A DNA stretch of 64,000 nt from Daphnia pulex. Taxonomy: Eukaryota > Arthropoda > Branchiopoda > Diplostraca > Daphniidae. Below the pieces are notes generated by a model, which made no database searches, was not told the origin of the DNA, and was given only the letters and a program-made list of their open reading frames with translations. The position numbers and the translations under genes are program-made. This document shows positions 10,966-24,000 of the stretch, one piece after another. How positions within the stretch are numbered: the first letter of the stretch is position 1; the number at the start of each line of letters is the position of its first letter. The stretch covers positions 5,101,501-5,165,500 of the forward strand of contig NC_060018.1 of NCBI RefSeq assembly GCF_021134715.1, in the 5' to 3' direction.

Positions 10966-12930
10966 CTATTTTTGTTTTCGAGATGAAGTGTTTCTTTTTT
11001 TCTTCTTTAAATCATTATCATTATCCATTGTAAGAGGACGACGCATTGGTGCCTGAACACTTTGGCAAATATCACTAGTAGAAGGAATGTTTGTCTCCGA
11101 GTATTTTGGTGCCCATAAAAGAATATGCGCCCCATGTGCAGATGCTAATATGTTACCCAATTGATCAAACCGATTTAAGCACATGATCCCTTTCTGTCCA
11201 ACTGGCTCAAGCTGGCAAATCAGCTCCCCGTCAGATGCGTCGAAAAAATCCACAGTGCGGGGTTCACTTCCTGGATTAAATGTATCCATTCCTTGTGAGC
11301 CCGTGAACTTGGGGTCTGGATATCGTCCAACTACAATAATGTCTTCTAATGGGTGCCAATCTGCCTGTCGATCCAATATAGCGAAAGAGCATAAAGGATA
11401 AATTATTTTAAATATTATAAATTTTAAAATCAAACTTTAATAGGCGAAATGTGTTGAAAATGTCGGTGAGGATGGAGAATTTTTGTTTCCAAATTCCAAA
11501 GTGGGCCAGAAAAAATTTTCAGTTCGCTGTGTTGATCTGTAATCAAGAGCCTTGTTCCGTGTGCTGGGCTAGTAGTTACGAAAAGATAAATAGAATTTCA
11601 ATAAAATGCCATTTGCAAAAATCATTTCCATAAAAAAAAGTACCTAAAATACGCAGAATTTACGCCTCCCTTTTCATGCTTAAGTTCTACAAGCGCGCTT
11701 TCGGTATTCTTTATATTTCTCACATCCCACAAGCGAACGAAATTATCGCCGGACGATGTGACAAATAGCCAAGGCGTTCTTAATGGTAATAATAATAAAA
11801 AAGAAAGTAAATTCATTCAGTTTTGTTGACCAACAATTTAAACTTACCCAGAGTGGAATTCAATGTGGTGCACTTTTGATTTATGTAAACGTTGTTTCCA
11901 TATAGGAGTCCCGTCTTTGGTAAGCAAATTTACATATCCTTTATTATCTCCAGCAAGCAGAAGTCCCCCAGTGAAGGATACATCAAAAGAGGTGTACCAA
12001 TTACTACAAATATTAGGTATTATTAGGTACTAAGCCTAAACCCCCAGATTATGTTTCTTAAATAACAAAAAGTTTTACTTGAAGCAGTCTTCTCCGGTGT
12101 TTAAGTAAACAGTAACTTGGTTACTTCTTAAGTTCCTCCTACAGAATGTTCCATCAATTGAGCAGGTGTAGAGGTGATTATCTTCATTATAATCAAATTT
12201 CATTGCTTGTATTGATCCCCCTGCCCCTAACTTTTATATAAATATAAAATCTTATGTTATTTGATTAAGTTTTATGAAAAATACTCCTTGTATGAAGACA
12301 TCATGAGATTCATGCTGATGATTCCACAGAATGATATCTCCTCCTTTGGAACCAACTGCAAGAGTGGTGAGTGACTTTGGGTGCCATACTAAGGAAGTAA
12401 TTCTACGGTCAAAAGGAGATGCAGTCTTAAAAACTTTCAAATGTTGCACACTTTGCATAACATGAAACTTCAGGGTCTGAAAATGATGTAGCAGTTTGTT
12501 GAGAAATATATATATATGTTGAATTCTTGATAAATCAATTGTAGAGTAATACTACCTTTTCAAAGCATCTTGAAATTGGTTGGCCAGTTTGTCTTTTTGT
12601 AATGTATGACAAGAAATTTTTTCTGGAGAGAGGTTTTACATTAATTGCGGTTTCCAAATCACCAACTGAACAACTTGCAATATCTGATTTTGTTTGTTTT
12701 TTTATTTTAGCCGACTCCCTTATTTTAGCTTCAGGTTTCGGTAAAACAGATTTGCTACATCTTTTGGGCACTAAGGTCTTTTCAAAATCGTCATCCGATT
12801 GATCTGAACAGAAATCTCTATCAAATCATAAAACAAACGATATTGCCTAAAGTATCAAAAATAAATATTTTCTAATTAACCTTTTCCTTTTGGGAGCTGA
12901 AGAACTCTTTTTCTTATTTTGTGGTGCCAT
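10966..12930 (-). CDS. DDB2: DNA damage-binding protein 2 (WD40), 8 exons
   Basis: UV-damage recognition subunit that works with DDB1 and CUL4 in global-genome nucleotide excision repair. Exons on the minus strand: 12930-12881, 12817-12556, 12476-12285, 12230-12079, 12003-11848, 11778-11644, 11568-11436, 11364-10966; phases join to about 492 aa (human about 427). Diagnostic segments are ASPFDRRITSLVWHP, AVGSKGGDIILWN, a WD-type SSGDNFVRLWDVR and IKADWHP...IVVGRYPDPKF, all matching DDB2 rather than other WD40 proteins. The N-terminal about 100 residues are Lys/Ser-rich and probably carry the nuclear signal. The C-terminus adds a basic tail (KKKKRNTSSRK) beyond the vertebrate end. The gene diverges from SSU72 across 434 bp. 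Confidence 0.93.
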
Positions 12931-13364
12931 TTGCATATAGACCTTACAAATCAGTCATTTGCTAGGAAGTTTCAAGTTTGCATCCAATATATTTGAAAAG
13001 TATTTCAACAATTCAACGTTCTACACTTCTACCCGGTTCATACTGATCCATGTGGAAATAAAAGACGTCTGCTACCAAAAAAAACAAAAATGCCCACCCA
13101 AGCGGATTTAAATGTTACTATAATTGTTTGATTAGAAGTGGAATTTGTTAAGCTTTTGATAAATTAAATCTAATCAAACTATGTTTTTTAACACAAAATT
13201 TTTGGTTCAAGCCTATCAACTGATACATTCCATCCATTTATAACTTTAAGATTACTGGGAATGAAACCTAGCGGGAGTAATTAGTGTTGATGGTGTTTCG
13301 TCTGCTTGATTTTATTGAATCATTCATTTCGGTCGTGTTAAACAATTTATAAATAAAAAAGAAA
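12931..13364. promoter_or_regulatory. Shared divergent promoter of DDB2 and SSU72
   Basis: Only 434 bp separates the two start codons, which point away from each other, so both core promoters and 5' UTRs must lie here unless an upstream non-coding exon exists. The sequence is AT-rich and shows no strong TATA box in either direction. Confidence 0.55.
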
Positions 13365-14272
13365 ATGCCGCAGCCATTAAAATTAGCTGTTATTTGTTCA
13401 AGTAACATGAATCGCAGCATGGAAGCACATAATTTTTTGAGGTATTTTGTATGTTAACTATTTCGGAAAGCTATGCATCGTTGTTGTTCTTTTCTAAACT
13501 GAAGTATTCTGTTATCTGTCACGCAATAACCTTAAACAAATGTTTATTATATTACTTCCTTAGCAAGAAAGGATATCGAGTGCAATCATTTGGAACTGGA
13601 GACAAAGTGAAATTACCAGGTGCAGCCCCTGACAGACCCAATGTATATGAATTTGGGACACCTTATGATGACATCTATCAAGATCTCTTGCAGAAGGATA
13701 GAGAATTGTACAGTTAACTTCAAATGCAAATAAACTTGAAGGAATCCACATTACAATTACACATTTTTATTGTAGGTATACTAGAAATGGACTTCTTCAT
13801 ATGTTAGACAGAAACAGGAGAATTAAACCCCACCCAGAGAGGTTTCAGTCGACTACAGAACAATTTAATCTTATTCTTACATGTGAAGAACGAGTTTATG
13901 ATCAAGTGATTGAAAGTAATAATGAGAAATTTGTTGTTATTTCAGAATTCAGATATAATCAGTTCATCTATTTTATTTAAAAAAAGGCTTGGAAGGCAGA
14001 GACAGTCAGACTACTCCTGTTCATGTGGTAAACATTGAAATTCAAGACAACCATGAAGAGGCAACAATAGGTGCATTTCTCATGTGTGAATTGGTGTCCA
14101 TGGTAATAATATTGAGCAACTTTTTTTTATTTTAATGGCTATTTTAAAGTGTTTTAAATTGGTTATTTAGATGGCCAACAGTGATGACCTTGATAATGAT
14201 ATTGATGAAATGTTGCAAGATTTTGAAGCAAAATGTCAACGACCAATACTACATTGTCTTCTGTTCTATTGA
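13365..14272 (+). CDS. SSU72: RNA polymerase II CTD phosphatase SSU72, 5 exons
   Basis: Phosphatase for phospho-Ser5/Ser7 of the RNA polymerase II tail, acting in 3'-end processing and transcription termination in the nucleus. Exons 13365-13441, 13564-13707, 13776-13915, 13987-14102 and 14171-14272 encode 192 aa (human 194). The CX5RS signature is intact: Cys11, Arg17 and Ser18 in CSSNMNRS. Further markers are LPGAAPDRPNVYEFGTPY, HMLDRNRRIKPHPERF, the segment LILTCEERVYDQ with the general-acid Asp, and VHVVNIEIQDNHEEATIGAF. It ends in the usual Phe-Tyr. The stop is 79 bp from the stop of the convergent LSG1. Confidence 0.96.
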
Positions 14273-14351
14273 TACACATCTCATATATTACCATATAAAG
14301 AAAAACGAAGTATGACCATCAAATTGTATTTCCAGTATTTGATACACAGGC

Positions 14352-16812
14352 TCACTGATCCAAATGAGCGTATACTCTACGAAGCTTTTCTCGTTTATGT
14401 TTCTTGTTATGTTTTTTCCAAGGTTTATCACTTTCATTCAAAGTGGTACAAGATCTAAAAAAAAAAGAAAGACATTTCATACTTATTATTATTATAATTT
14501 CTTTAATTTAACTGAGGTAAAACAATTATTTACCCTGGAAAATTGGAATTCGCAGCAACTCCTTTAGTATGAGTTTCACCTGGAGTAGATGCGCGGCCTT
14601 TACTGTGTGCAGTTGACAAAGACTGGCTGAAAAATGCTTGGTCAATTGACTGAGCATTATTGTAGTTGGTCTATTGACAAATTTCAAAAAAATAAATAAA
14701 ATATTGTTGATTTATAAAAAAAAAAAATATAAAAATTCATACTTTGGTGACTCTTAATTGAAAAGGTGTTGGAGCTGCAGTCGTTTTTAAAGGTCTGCTT
14801 TTTCCCGCTCTAGTATATTCTTGAAATTCACCCGCATCTATTTCTGGAGGTGGGTTGCAATAGAGTAGTTTACCTTGGACAAAATCTTTCAATATATGGC
14901 GTGACGAACGAGGATTGTCCGGTAAGCCTCGCGCCGTCATAAAGCCTCTCATAACTGTTTCCGTAAAAGAAATGTCAGAAAATGCTAAAGAAACAATGAA
15001 CATAGAAAAATGTTACATCCGTAGGCATTGAGTAATTCTTCCGAAGTCGGGGGTCGTGTTGCGTCTTCTCCTTCACTTGGTTTCGGAATGAAAATACCGT
15101 AAGTGGACTCCAAGATGGAACGTGGAATGAGAGATGCGATCAAGTTCACCGGTCCAACATGGTCTCGCATTTGGTCGATAGGTAAAATGCCCCAAATAAT
15201 CATTTCGTGTTTAGTTGAAACAAAACTAGGCATAACCAAACCAGGGCAATCACACAACATCAAGTCATCATCTATGTTTAACGTCTGTATAAAGACAAAA
15301 GAAACAGATAATTAAGAAAATTGTTGTCAACACATGCATAATTTGAGTCTATACCTGGAAGTGTTTGGTTTTTCCAGGAGTAGCAGAAACAGACACCTTC
15401 TTATACGTAAGTAAAGAATTGATAGTAGAACTTTTACCGACATTAGGGTAACCTACAAGTCCAACAACTGAACGACCCTCTTGAACTTTTCTTCCTTTAT
15501 GAATAGTTTTGAAAAGTTCTATGAGCTCTATTCCTGATAGTAGTCGGGTACTGTTTTTAATTTTAACACTATCTTCGGATGAATTTGGTTTGTTTCCTTG
15601 TTTACTTTCATCTTTTTTAGTCTGATCAGCAGTTGGTTCGGTTACGCCCTCGGTCACTTTAATTTCTGTTACTGATTCATTTTTTACAATACGGGATTCT
15701 TCTTCCTGTTCTTCGCTTTCTTCTACATCTTCATATTCACTGTCATCTGTATCAATTTCTTCTACTTCTTCTTCTTCTAATATCTCTTCTTCTTCTTCTA
15801 CTTCCTCCTCTTCCTCCTCTTCCAGCAATTTCAACTTGCGTAATTGGTTGTTCTGGTTCTCCTCTAATGCCGAGAAGAAAGCAACAGGTAAATTTACAGT
15901 GTCAAAATATTCGGCCCAATGTTGACGCTGTTTTTCACTCAAGAAATCTGCTTTATTAATAAGGATCAGATTCATTTTTTCTTTGCTGGTTTCCACGACA
16001 TATCGTTCCAGATCCTCGCAACGAAACAACATCGGATTTCGAGCATCGACAATCTGAACAACAACCTATTTACCACAAAAAAAAAAAAAAAAAATCATGA
16101 AACATTTAATAACACATGATTGAAGTACTTATACATACATCACTACGTTCGATCACACGCCATAGTTGTCTCCAGAAATCAAGATTTTTTTCATAGGGTG
16201 TTAATGTAACACCTTCAATTTCCTGCAATTCAGAAAGACCCTTACGCCATGCTAGAAAGGCTTCTCTTTCAAGTTGCTGCAATTCTTCACCACTAGTGGT
16301 CCTGTCCCATAGTGGTCGTCGGGGAATTTTGAGATGGGACGCATTTTGAACTTGAGCTTGCTTAACTTTCTTTTTCTCCTCTGCACTTAACAAGCCATAT
16401 GTAGCTTGAGTTTTAGCAAAGGTAACATTAAGTTTTTCAGCCTGAAAAAAGTGCATAGTATTGAGATGACAGATTTTTTAAATCTTTACAAAATAATGAA
16501 GCTTGACTTACTGCAAACTCAGTTCCAGCTAGCTCTGCAGTTGCCAGAAACTCATCGAGCTGACTTTGCTCAGTGACAGATTGCAAATTCAAACGACCCC
16601 AGTCATAACCATCATCCAGCTCTGATGTGTGCAACTGGTGTAAACAATTTTCTATATTTATAACTTGTCAATTTACAATAAATGCATTGTTATACCATGG
16701 TTGGGTCTCCTTTTCGGTTTTTGCCTCTCCCTTTCCCGAACCGATCTTTAATGATTGCTCTTCCAAGTTGAATCCCTTTTTTCCCCCCTAAGGGACTTGT
16801 TTTTTTCCCCAT
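14352..16812 (-). CDS. LSG1: Large-subunit GTPase 1 (60S export GTPase), 8 exons
   Basis: Cytoplasmic circularly permuted GTPase that releases the export adaptor NMD3 from pre-60S ribosomes. Exons on the minus strand: 16812-16696, 16634-16512, 16441-16139, 16065-15355, 15284-15017, 14954-14743, 14670-14534, 14454-14352; about 657 aa (human 658). The G motifs appear in permuted order: G4 NKAD (residues 218-221), G1 GYPNVGKSS (386-394), G3 DCPG (430-433). The N-terminal LHTSELDDGYDWGRLNLQS and the basic C-terminus (KPWKKHNKKHKREKLRR) are family hallmarks. An acidic Glu-rich insert of about 45 residues sits between G4 and G1; vertebrate LSG1 also has an acidic insert there. The 3' UTR must overlap or abut that of SSU72. 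Confidence 0.96.
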
Positions 16813-18092
16813 TTTCGGTTAACCTCTGTTAATATACTTTGATGACACAAATGTATACAATATGACAATATTCCCAAACACTTCAGTAGTTTTTCGACAC
16901 ACGAGTTTTTTTTACAAGCAGACGATTAAACAAAGATTGCAAAACGTGGGCGCAGTCAAGTTGCTGACATCTAGCGGCGCTGTTTATAACCTTTCTTAAA
17001 GTACCCAAAATGTTTAGTTAACATCCATGAAAATTCTTCTTCAAACACTACTAGCTAACTCTCAATGGTTGTACGCAAATTTATATTCTTAAAAACACTT
17101 TAGTGTCGTGCGAGGTACGATACATATGAACTCAAATTTTTAAAAGGTTTCATATTTGGCCATTTCAATGTTTTATTTCCATTTTTCCATTGACTCCGCT
17201 CTGCATTCAGTGTATCTGCCGCCGCCTATGAACAAATATACTTTCCTATATCGATTCCTTTTCATTTCTTTTTTCGGTGCAGTTCAATTTTTTTATTGTG
17301 GAATGAAATTGAATCCCATTGAGAATAAGAAATGCATTCGCTTTCTACGGTATTTTTATGCGATATTGCACTTTAATCTTTTCCAACAAGGAAACTAAGT
17401 TTCTCATGTTCAGGAACCATGGTATGGACAACAACGATTCAAATATGTCTATCACGCATCCGATAGTGGGAATTAAGTTGAATGAAAATTCCGGTTTTCG
17501 CTTTTTGATCTTGTATATTTATACGGTGGAAGCGACCGTTTTGTCTCGTTTATAACATGAACAAGTTTATGAAAGAGGAAGGAAAATGGTAGAGCCACAG
17601 AAAGGAAAGCAGACACTGAGGGGCGATCCGTCACGAATCTACTAGAAACGATTTGGTATATAAGAGATGACGATGTATTTAAAAAAAAATGGATCAAACT
17701 TGGTATAAAGAGGGGTAAAAATGACAAAATTCCCAACATTACAGACTAGAAACAAACGTCAATCAATAGTTTCGAGTTTTTGCTCATCAGCAAGCGATAC
17801 AGTATACTACTACCGTGAAATAAATGCCCAACCAGAAAGAATAGAGTCGGAAAACATCATGCAGCAACTGACTTTTTTGGCCAGCAAGAAAACAATTCTT
17901 CTTTTCTTTTCATTTTATTTTTTTTATTTTTAAGAGTGCAATCCCTGTCGTCGGACTTGACTCCTTCGGCGGGCATTCGTGAATGGGAGACATTTCTTTT
18001 TTCTTCATCGTCATCATTATGTTTTGGACGTTCGGAACTTTTCGTGTTTTGCTGTCCCTTCCGTCGTGTGTGTTGTTTTGTTGTTGTTGTTT
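16813..18092. other. LSG1 upstream region and calbindin 3' region
   Basis: No supported gene. The side near 16.8-17.0 kb should hold the LSG1 promoter. The side near 17.9-18.1 kb is the calbindin 3' UTR; two AATAAA hexamers on the minus strand at 17923-17928 and 17914-17919 are likely poly(A) signals. Confidence 0.5.
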
Positions 18093-21000
18093 CTATTTGG
18101 ATTTGGTTTCGTCATCTTGGCTGTGTTTGGACAAGGCTAACAGGATCATGGTCAGCTCCTTCTTGCTGATTTTCCCGTCGCGGTTAAAGTCGCAGCCACG
18201 AAGAATGGTCTCTTCAAAGTCCAGAAGATCTTGGGCATCGTAATCCTGAAATAACGGCCAGTCGACAAAACAAACGTGGGCGTCAGAGAATCTAATAATA
18301 ATAATAATAAAGTCTATGGATGCGATGACATTAGAGCGATGATACTAAATAAAACCGCGTGATTAATAGTATATTAATATTCTTCCATTTTTCTTTTTTC
18401 TTATTGATCGTAGATAGTGTGAGATCTCCCCGGCTATATTTCAAGCTGCCAAGTCGGGCAACAGCTATTGAGAGAGTAAGAGAACGAACTAGAGAACTCT
18501 GTAGATGTGGAGCTGTTAATGATGCAGTTGGGAGGGAGGTGAGTTGAAGTGAGAGAGACAGAGTGACTGGCTATAGATATGCAAGGAGATACTGGACCCA
18601 TGTGGATTGCGTCAGTCTCAGTCTTGCTATTCTCTCTCTCTCTCTCTTTTTCTCCATTTTATTCCTGCTCCAAGGAAATTAGGACGTCGTAATGAATGTG
18701 CGTGAACTCTCGGTCCGGCCGTTACTCAACCCGCCATCCACCCATACCCTCTCTACAAAGTTCGTTAAATCCACAGTTTCAACTTTTTTTTCTCTCTCGA
18801 TGTTCTCGAGTGGAACGGAATAAACCTATTGCGCAATAATAACTAATAAGGGACTGGGTTGTGCAAAGGAGCCCAAGGGGAAATTATTATTCAGAAGTTT
18901 TATACCTTTTTTACAAGTTCCAGGAGATCTTTGAGGAATCCGCGAAGTTCTTCGTTCTCGATCGTGCCATTGTTGTCCTGCGCATAACAAAATACATAAA
19001 TACAGAATAAATACGAAATCCGATTTGATATGAGACAGCCGAAGATAATTGCATAGAAGTATTCTGTCCAAATAGGATTAGTTTTCCCTTTTTTTTTTTC
19101 TTTCCTTAATGGACGTAGGGTTTGAGCCATCAGTCGCTGGATGTCTATTCTCACTCTCTGTCGACAGCGACCCTGTCCGCCTGTTACGGATGCCCAAACT
19201 CATCAAGAGGGCTTCCGAGTGCCAAGATTCGGCAAGGGAAAGACGCACTAGACAATTACAGACGCGGGGATCAACGATAGAAGGAGCAGCAGCCCGTTGG
19301 GGGGGATGAAACAACATCACCAACATTGTCATTTGGGAGGAGGGGGGGACTAGGGTTTGCTAACGCGATGCGACAGCACTCTCGGAGCTTATAGGGAACT
19401 TGCTAGCAACTTACTCTGTCGTAGAGAGCGAAGACTCGTTCGATATCGTCCTTGGATAGCACCGTCGGGCCCTGATGGCATCGCCGGAAGCGAAGACATC
19501 GAAGAAACGCAAGGAAAAATGGCAGGATATCCATTACGCACATGGAGAGAAGGAGCGAAACCAAAAAGATTGATACGTGTCATTAGGTGATGGACTGTGG
19601 GTTAGCAGCCATCGATCTGAATCGACAGCCGATAATTAAATAGAATGCCTCTACTCCGCCAAGACGGAAGGAAAGCCCAGCCCCATTACCTTGAAAACTT
19701 GGCGGCACAGGAAATTCTCGCGGACGGGAAGCAGTCTAACAAGTAATGGTGGTGTTACACACAATTCTCAATCTAAAAATTTCATTAAAAAAAAAGTCAA
19801 AGTGTTTTCAACCTTACTTGGACATTTCAGAGAGCTGCAGCTTTCCGTCTCGGTTGGCATCGAATACTTGCAACTAGAAACCCGGAAGGAAAATCAAGGG
19901 AGATTAATAGGAATTAAAGTGTTGTTGCCATTGCCGGTCTGATTGCAGCACTACAACGACGTTTTCACTAATAGTTACAAGTCTGTTTTGTCCGTCCCTT
20001 CGAGTCGAGTATTAGTGGCTGAATGTGAGCCTCACTTACCATGGTATCCGTGTACTCGATCAACTTATCCTCGGTAACCTCCTTGTCGCGCTGAGCCTCG
20101 GTTAACAAGTCACGCAGGAAATTCTTGGTCGAGCAAGAGGATTAGGTGATGTAACACACAAAAACGGTAGGGGGGGGAGGTAAAAAAAAATTTAATAGAC
20201 ATGACAATTAAAATCGGTTCCATAGTAATTGGGTGCCGCCAGCAAACTGGACGGCACCACCACACCAAATAAAATCGATTCGTTTGCAGGAGTGACGCAA
20301 TTTTATCTCGCCGACGTGACGTGACCTACTTTCAATTCGTCAGCTTCGATGAATCCGCTGCCGTCAGAGTCGTATTCCCGCCAGATCTGTGCGTGCGTCC
20401 AAAACAAACAAACAAACAGATGAGATGCTGTTTAATTAACAATTCAATGTTGTCACAGTTGCAGATTGCCGGCACGGTCGGCAGTCGTAGAGTCTATGTA
20501 CGGTTCCATTTTGACGTACCTTCATGAATTCAACGCTAGAGTCCAGTGGATTGTCGAAGCGGAAAAGTAGCAAAAAGTTTTCCTCCATGGGAAGTAGTTG
20601 GGCCAACTGGGCGTGCGCACGGTCCCGCATGATCGAGTGCATACCGAGAAAACGAGGGCAATCAAAAATTAAAATAATTGTAACGCCATTGTTGGAACAA
20701 CGACAAGAGCCAAAGTGGAGAGCAGAGCAGCATCAATATAATAATGCAATTTATAATGAGGCAGGTAAAGTCTCTCTACTCTCTTTCTACGTCTCTACGT
20801 CTCTAGGAGGTGGACTATCGAAGCAAAGCCCCTCGGGGGCGTCTGTTTTTGGATATGATTGGACCAATAAGTCCTTGTATGCGTAACGAACGCTGCTGGT
20901 CTGTATATACCTCGCGAATGTCGATTTTCCCGTCCTGGTTATCGTCGTAAGCCTCCATGAAGCATTGCTTCAATTCGGCCAGCATGGCGTCTGACACGAC

Positions 21001-24000
21001 CTGCAATCAAACAAACAAACAGACAAATGTAGGCAATCAATGCAGTCTGAAAGAAAAAACAAACAAATACAACAAATACACAGTCGCAAGAAAACGCTAG
21101 ACGACGGCTAAATATAGCGCGCCACGATATTTTTCTTCCGTCAACAACCAAGAAACTGTTTGTGTGTGCGCACACCGGCGTTTTATCGATTGCCATCGTC
21201 TCTCGTTTGCAGCTCGGTAGGTCAAATAAACGACGGCGGTGGCCGGCGCTATATCCTATACATTCAACGGGTTTGCGGGACTCTCGTCTCGACGTCTATC
21301 GTCCACATTGGCGTAAATCCCTCACAATCGACATCGGGCGACACACACACACATACACACATATTACACGGAATAATGGCACACACACGCATCGCATATA
21401 AAATATCATCAGCCAACAACAACAAAGCAACAACAACGACAACAACAACTTGCCATCGCTGCCACTTGATCGACCGTCAAACTCGAAATCATTCCTCATT
21501 GCGTGTGCGGTGTCCTTGATGGCGATCGATGGGGCCCTACTTGAACAACACGGTCAATTCTTTCTATTTTTTTCCCTTTCTATAGCTTCGTGAGTCGTCT
21601 GTCCGTGTGTTGTACGAGAGTGGATAGCGCGGATATTTTTAGTTTTATTTTTAACGTCAACTGCTGCTGTTCTTGCTTGTCCCTCCCAAATCTTAACCGA
21701 CGTCCGTTTACAGCCCAGCAAAGAGTTGGACGTACGTGAAATACGTCGCTAACGATAGTTATTCGTATTATGCTGGACGGTTTGGCACGATAAGAAACAT
21801 TGTGAGCCGAGACGGGAGCGACACAATGACAGGCCTTTCACATTGACTCCCAAACGAATTTCCATTTGGACGTGAGTTAAAGACTTAAAGCCAATAGTTT
21901 AGATATAGTTCAAGTCCCGTCGTTGAACATGGCACTAAAGTTGGAGAGTCACGATGGCCGGCAGTCTTAAACTCGATCGAACGACATTGAATATAGACGA
22001 GTTGGCCGGTTCCGACAACCAGACAACCATGTGTCCTGTCCAGGTTGCACTTTGGGACCCGATGGGGATGTCACAATTCTTTTTTGTTTTCCTTTCCTTT
22101 TGTTAAGGAAATAAAAGAGGAAAGATAAATATTGTGACGTAATTTGATTAAGGAGGGGAAGACTGCAAAGAATAGCAAAAGAGAACTTGAGCCAAAGGGC
22201 CCACGGTATAATCGAGAGAGTAAATAAAAATGGCAGAGAGCAAAATAAATAACGAAATGTGCACAAATAGGTCGTATTGACAGTAGAGCCATGTTGTAAT
22301 AGAAGTTGTCTCTCTTGGGCGTGGCCTTTTTTCCCCCCTATATAATAATAAACGGGCAAATACGCACAGCAATGAACCGTGATGTCGACAGACATCACTC
22401 TGCGGGCGGTGATATCTCTGTCCATTTTCACGGGCTATCAAAACGAGCGCAATAAAAAAAAAGGCCAGCTAGGACAATCGAATTGCATCTCCGCCTGTCC
22501 TATAAGCCACCGAAAATGTCTCCTATTTTTATTTCTTTGTTTCTGTCTCTCTCTGCATGCTGGCGGCTCTGTGCTGGGCAGTTTCATCATCCCAAGCATT
22601 TTGACGCTGTCAACGACCAGTTTTGATACTGAAAACCGTCCACTACGTATATGACACTGTTACATATGGACACGCACGACCCACGACATTGATCCGCCCG
22701 CTCCTACTCTCGCTCCCCTTCCAGCTACAGTCATGAAGGGCGGGACCCCTGTCAAGTGTGGACCCAAGTTTCCTGCGTTTTCTTCACTCAAAACTTCGCA
22801 AGGAATGTTGCAACTGCTGCTGGCTCCTTCGAGCCTGCCGACTCCGCCAAGAGAAAGTGATCCTTCATCGCTAACGTCTCTCCCTAATACTGTCCAGCGC
22901 GCTCCCGCTCCCAGTAAATTGAGAATGCTCGCGACTAATAATCATCATGCAAGAGAACAGCGTTGACGGAATACCGCAGCGGGGGGAGAGAGAGGGAAAG
23001 GACTCATCGGGTGACAGCCAAGTCAATTATTACTTAGTGCAAGTGCGGGTGGAGAGCCGTGAATCAAACAAAGCTTCTATACACGTATACCAGTACATAC
23101 TATTTAGAATGATAAACATCCGCGAGCCAGGGCATCGCGTATTAAACAGTCCGCCCGTTTCCTGAGCGCTTTAGATTGTCGTCATCATCAGCAGTTTTTC
23201 AACTTGCCGGAGGAGCGCGGTGTATCACGTCGACTTTTGGCGAGTTCGCCAAATGTTCGGAAACTTTAGGGCCAAATTTACAATCAAAGTTGGGCATTTC
23301 AGTTCTTAACTTACAAGTTTTCCCGTATATTTTCTATTGCCCAGTTTGATTCTTCTTTGTGCCAGCTGAAGGGATAATAGTTTACGGTATAACAAGTCCT
23401 ATCGGCGATAAAGTCGTCGTTCATGACTGCAGTGCTGTCGCACTATGCAAATTCGAGACGACCGAATCATCTAGATTCCACGTCCAAAGGAAATGATGTG
23501 AGCTCCCGGCGCATAAATTATTCGTTTCTGATCGATACATTTGAGATGGAGGGATTTTTTAAAAAACATTTTCTATGCCTTGAATCGAAGCGAAAAGGGA
23601 TCGTATACCGATGTAATTCCCAAATCAATTTCCATCCCGTCACTCAAGATGATAGGTTGATAGTGACTAAATCTACTATCGTTTGACATAGGCAAACATT
23701 TCCCCAATGTAAACATATGGCTAAACACTCACCTCCGGCCCGACGTCCATGATGTTGACGCTAGATACAAACTCCGCTAGGAAACCGTCCAATTCAGTGC
23801 CTTCGATGTAGCCGTTGGCTGTCAAGCGAAGCAAACAAATAAAAACATGTTAGATTGTTCAAATTTGTCTAAACCGTAAAAAGTCGTAATACTCTAAACG
23901 AAAAGAATATAACAACTTCCTTCCATTCCAACGCCATAAACGAACCAAACACGTAGCGCAAATGCAAGTGTTGTTGTTCTATTAACGGCGTTCGGAGGTG

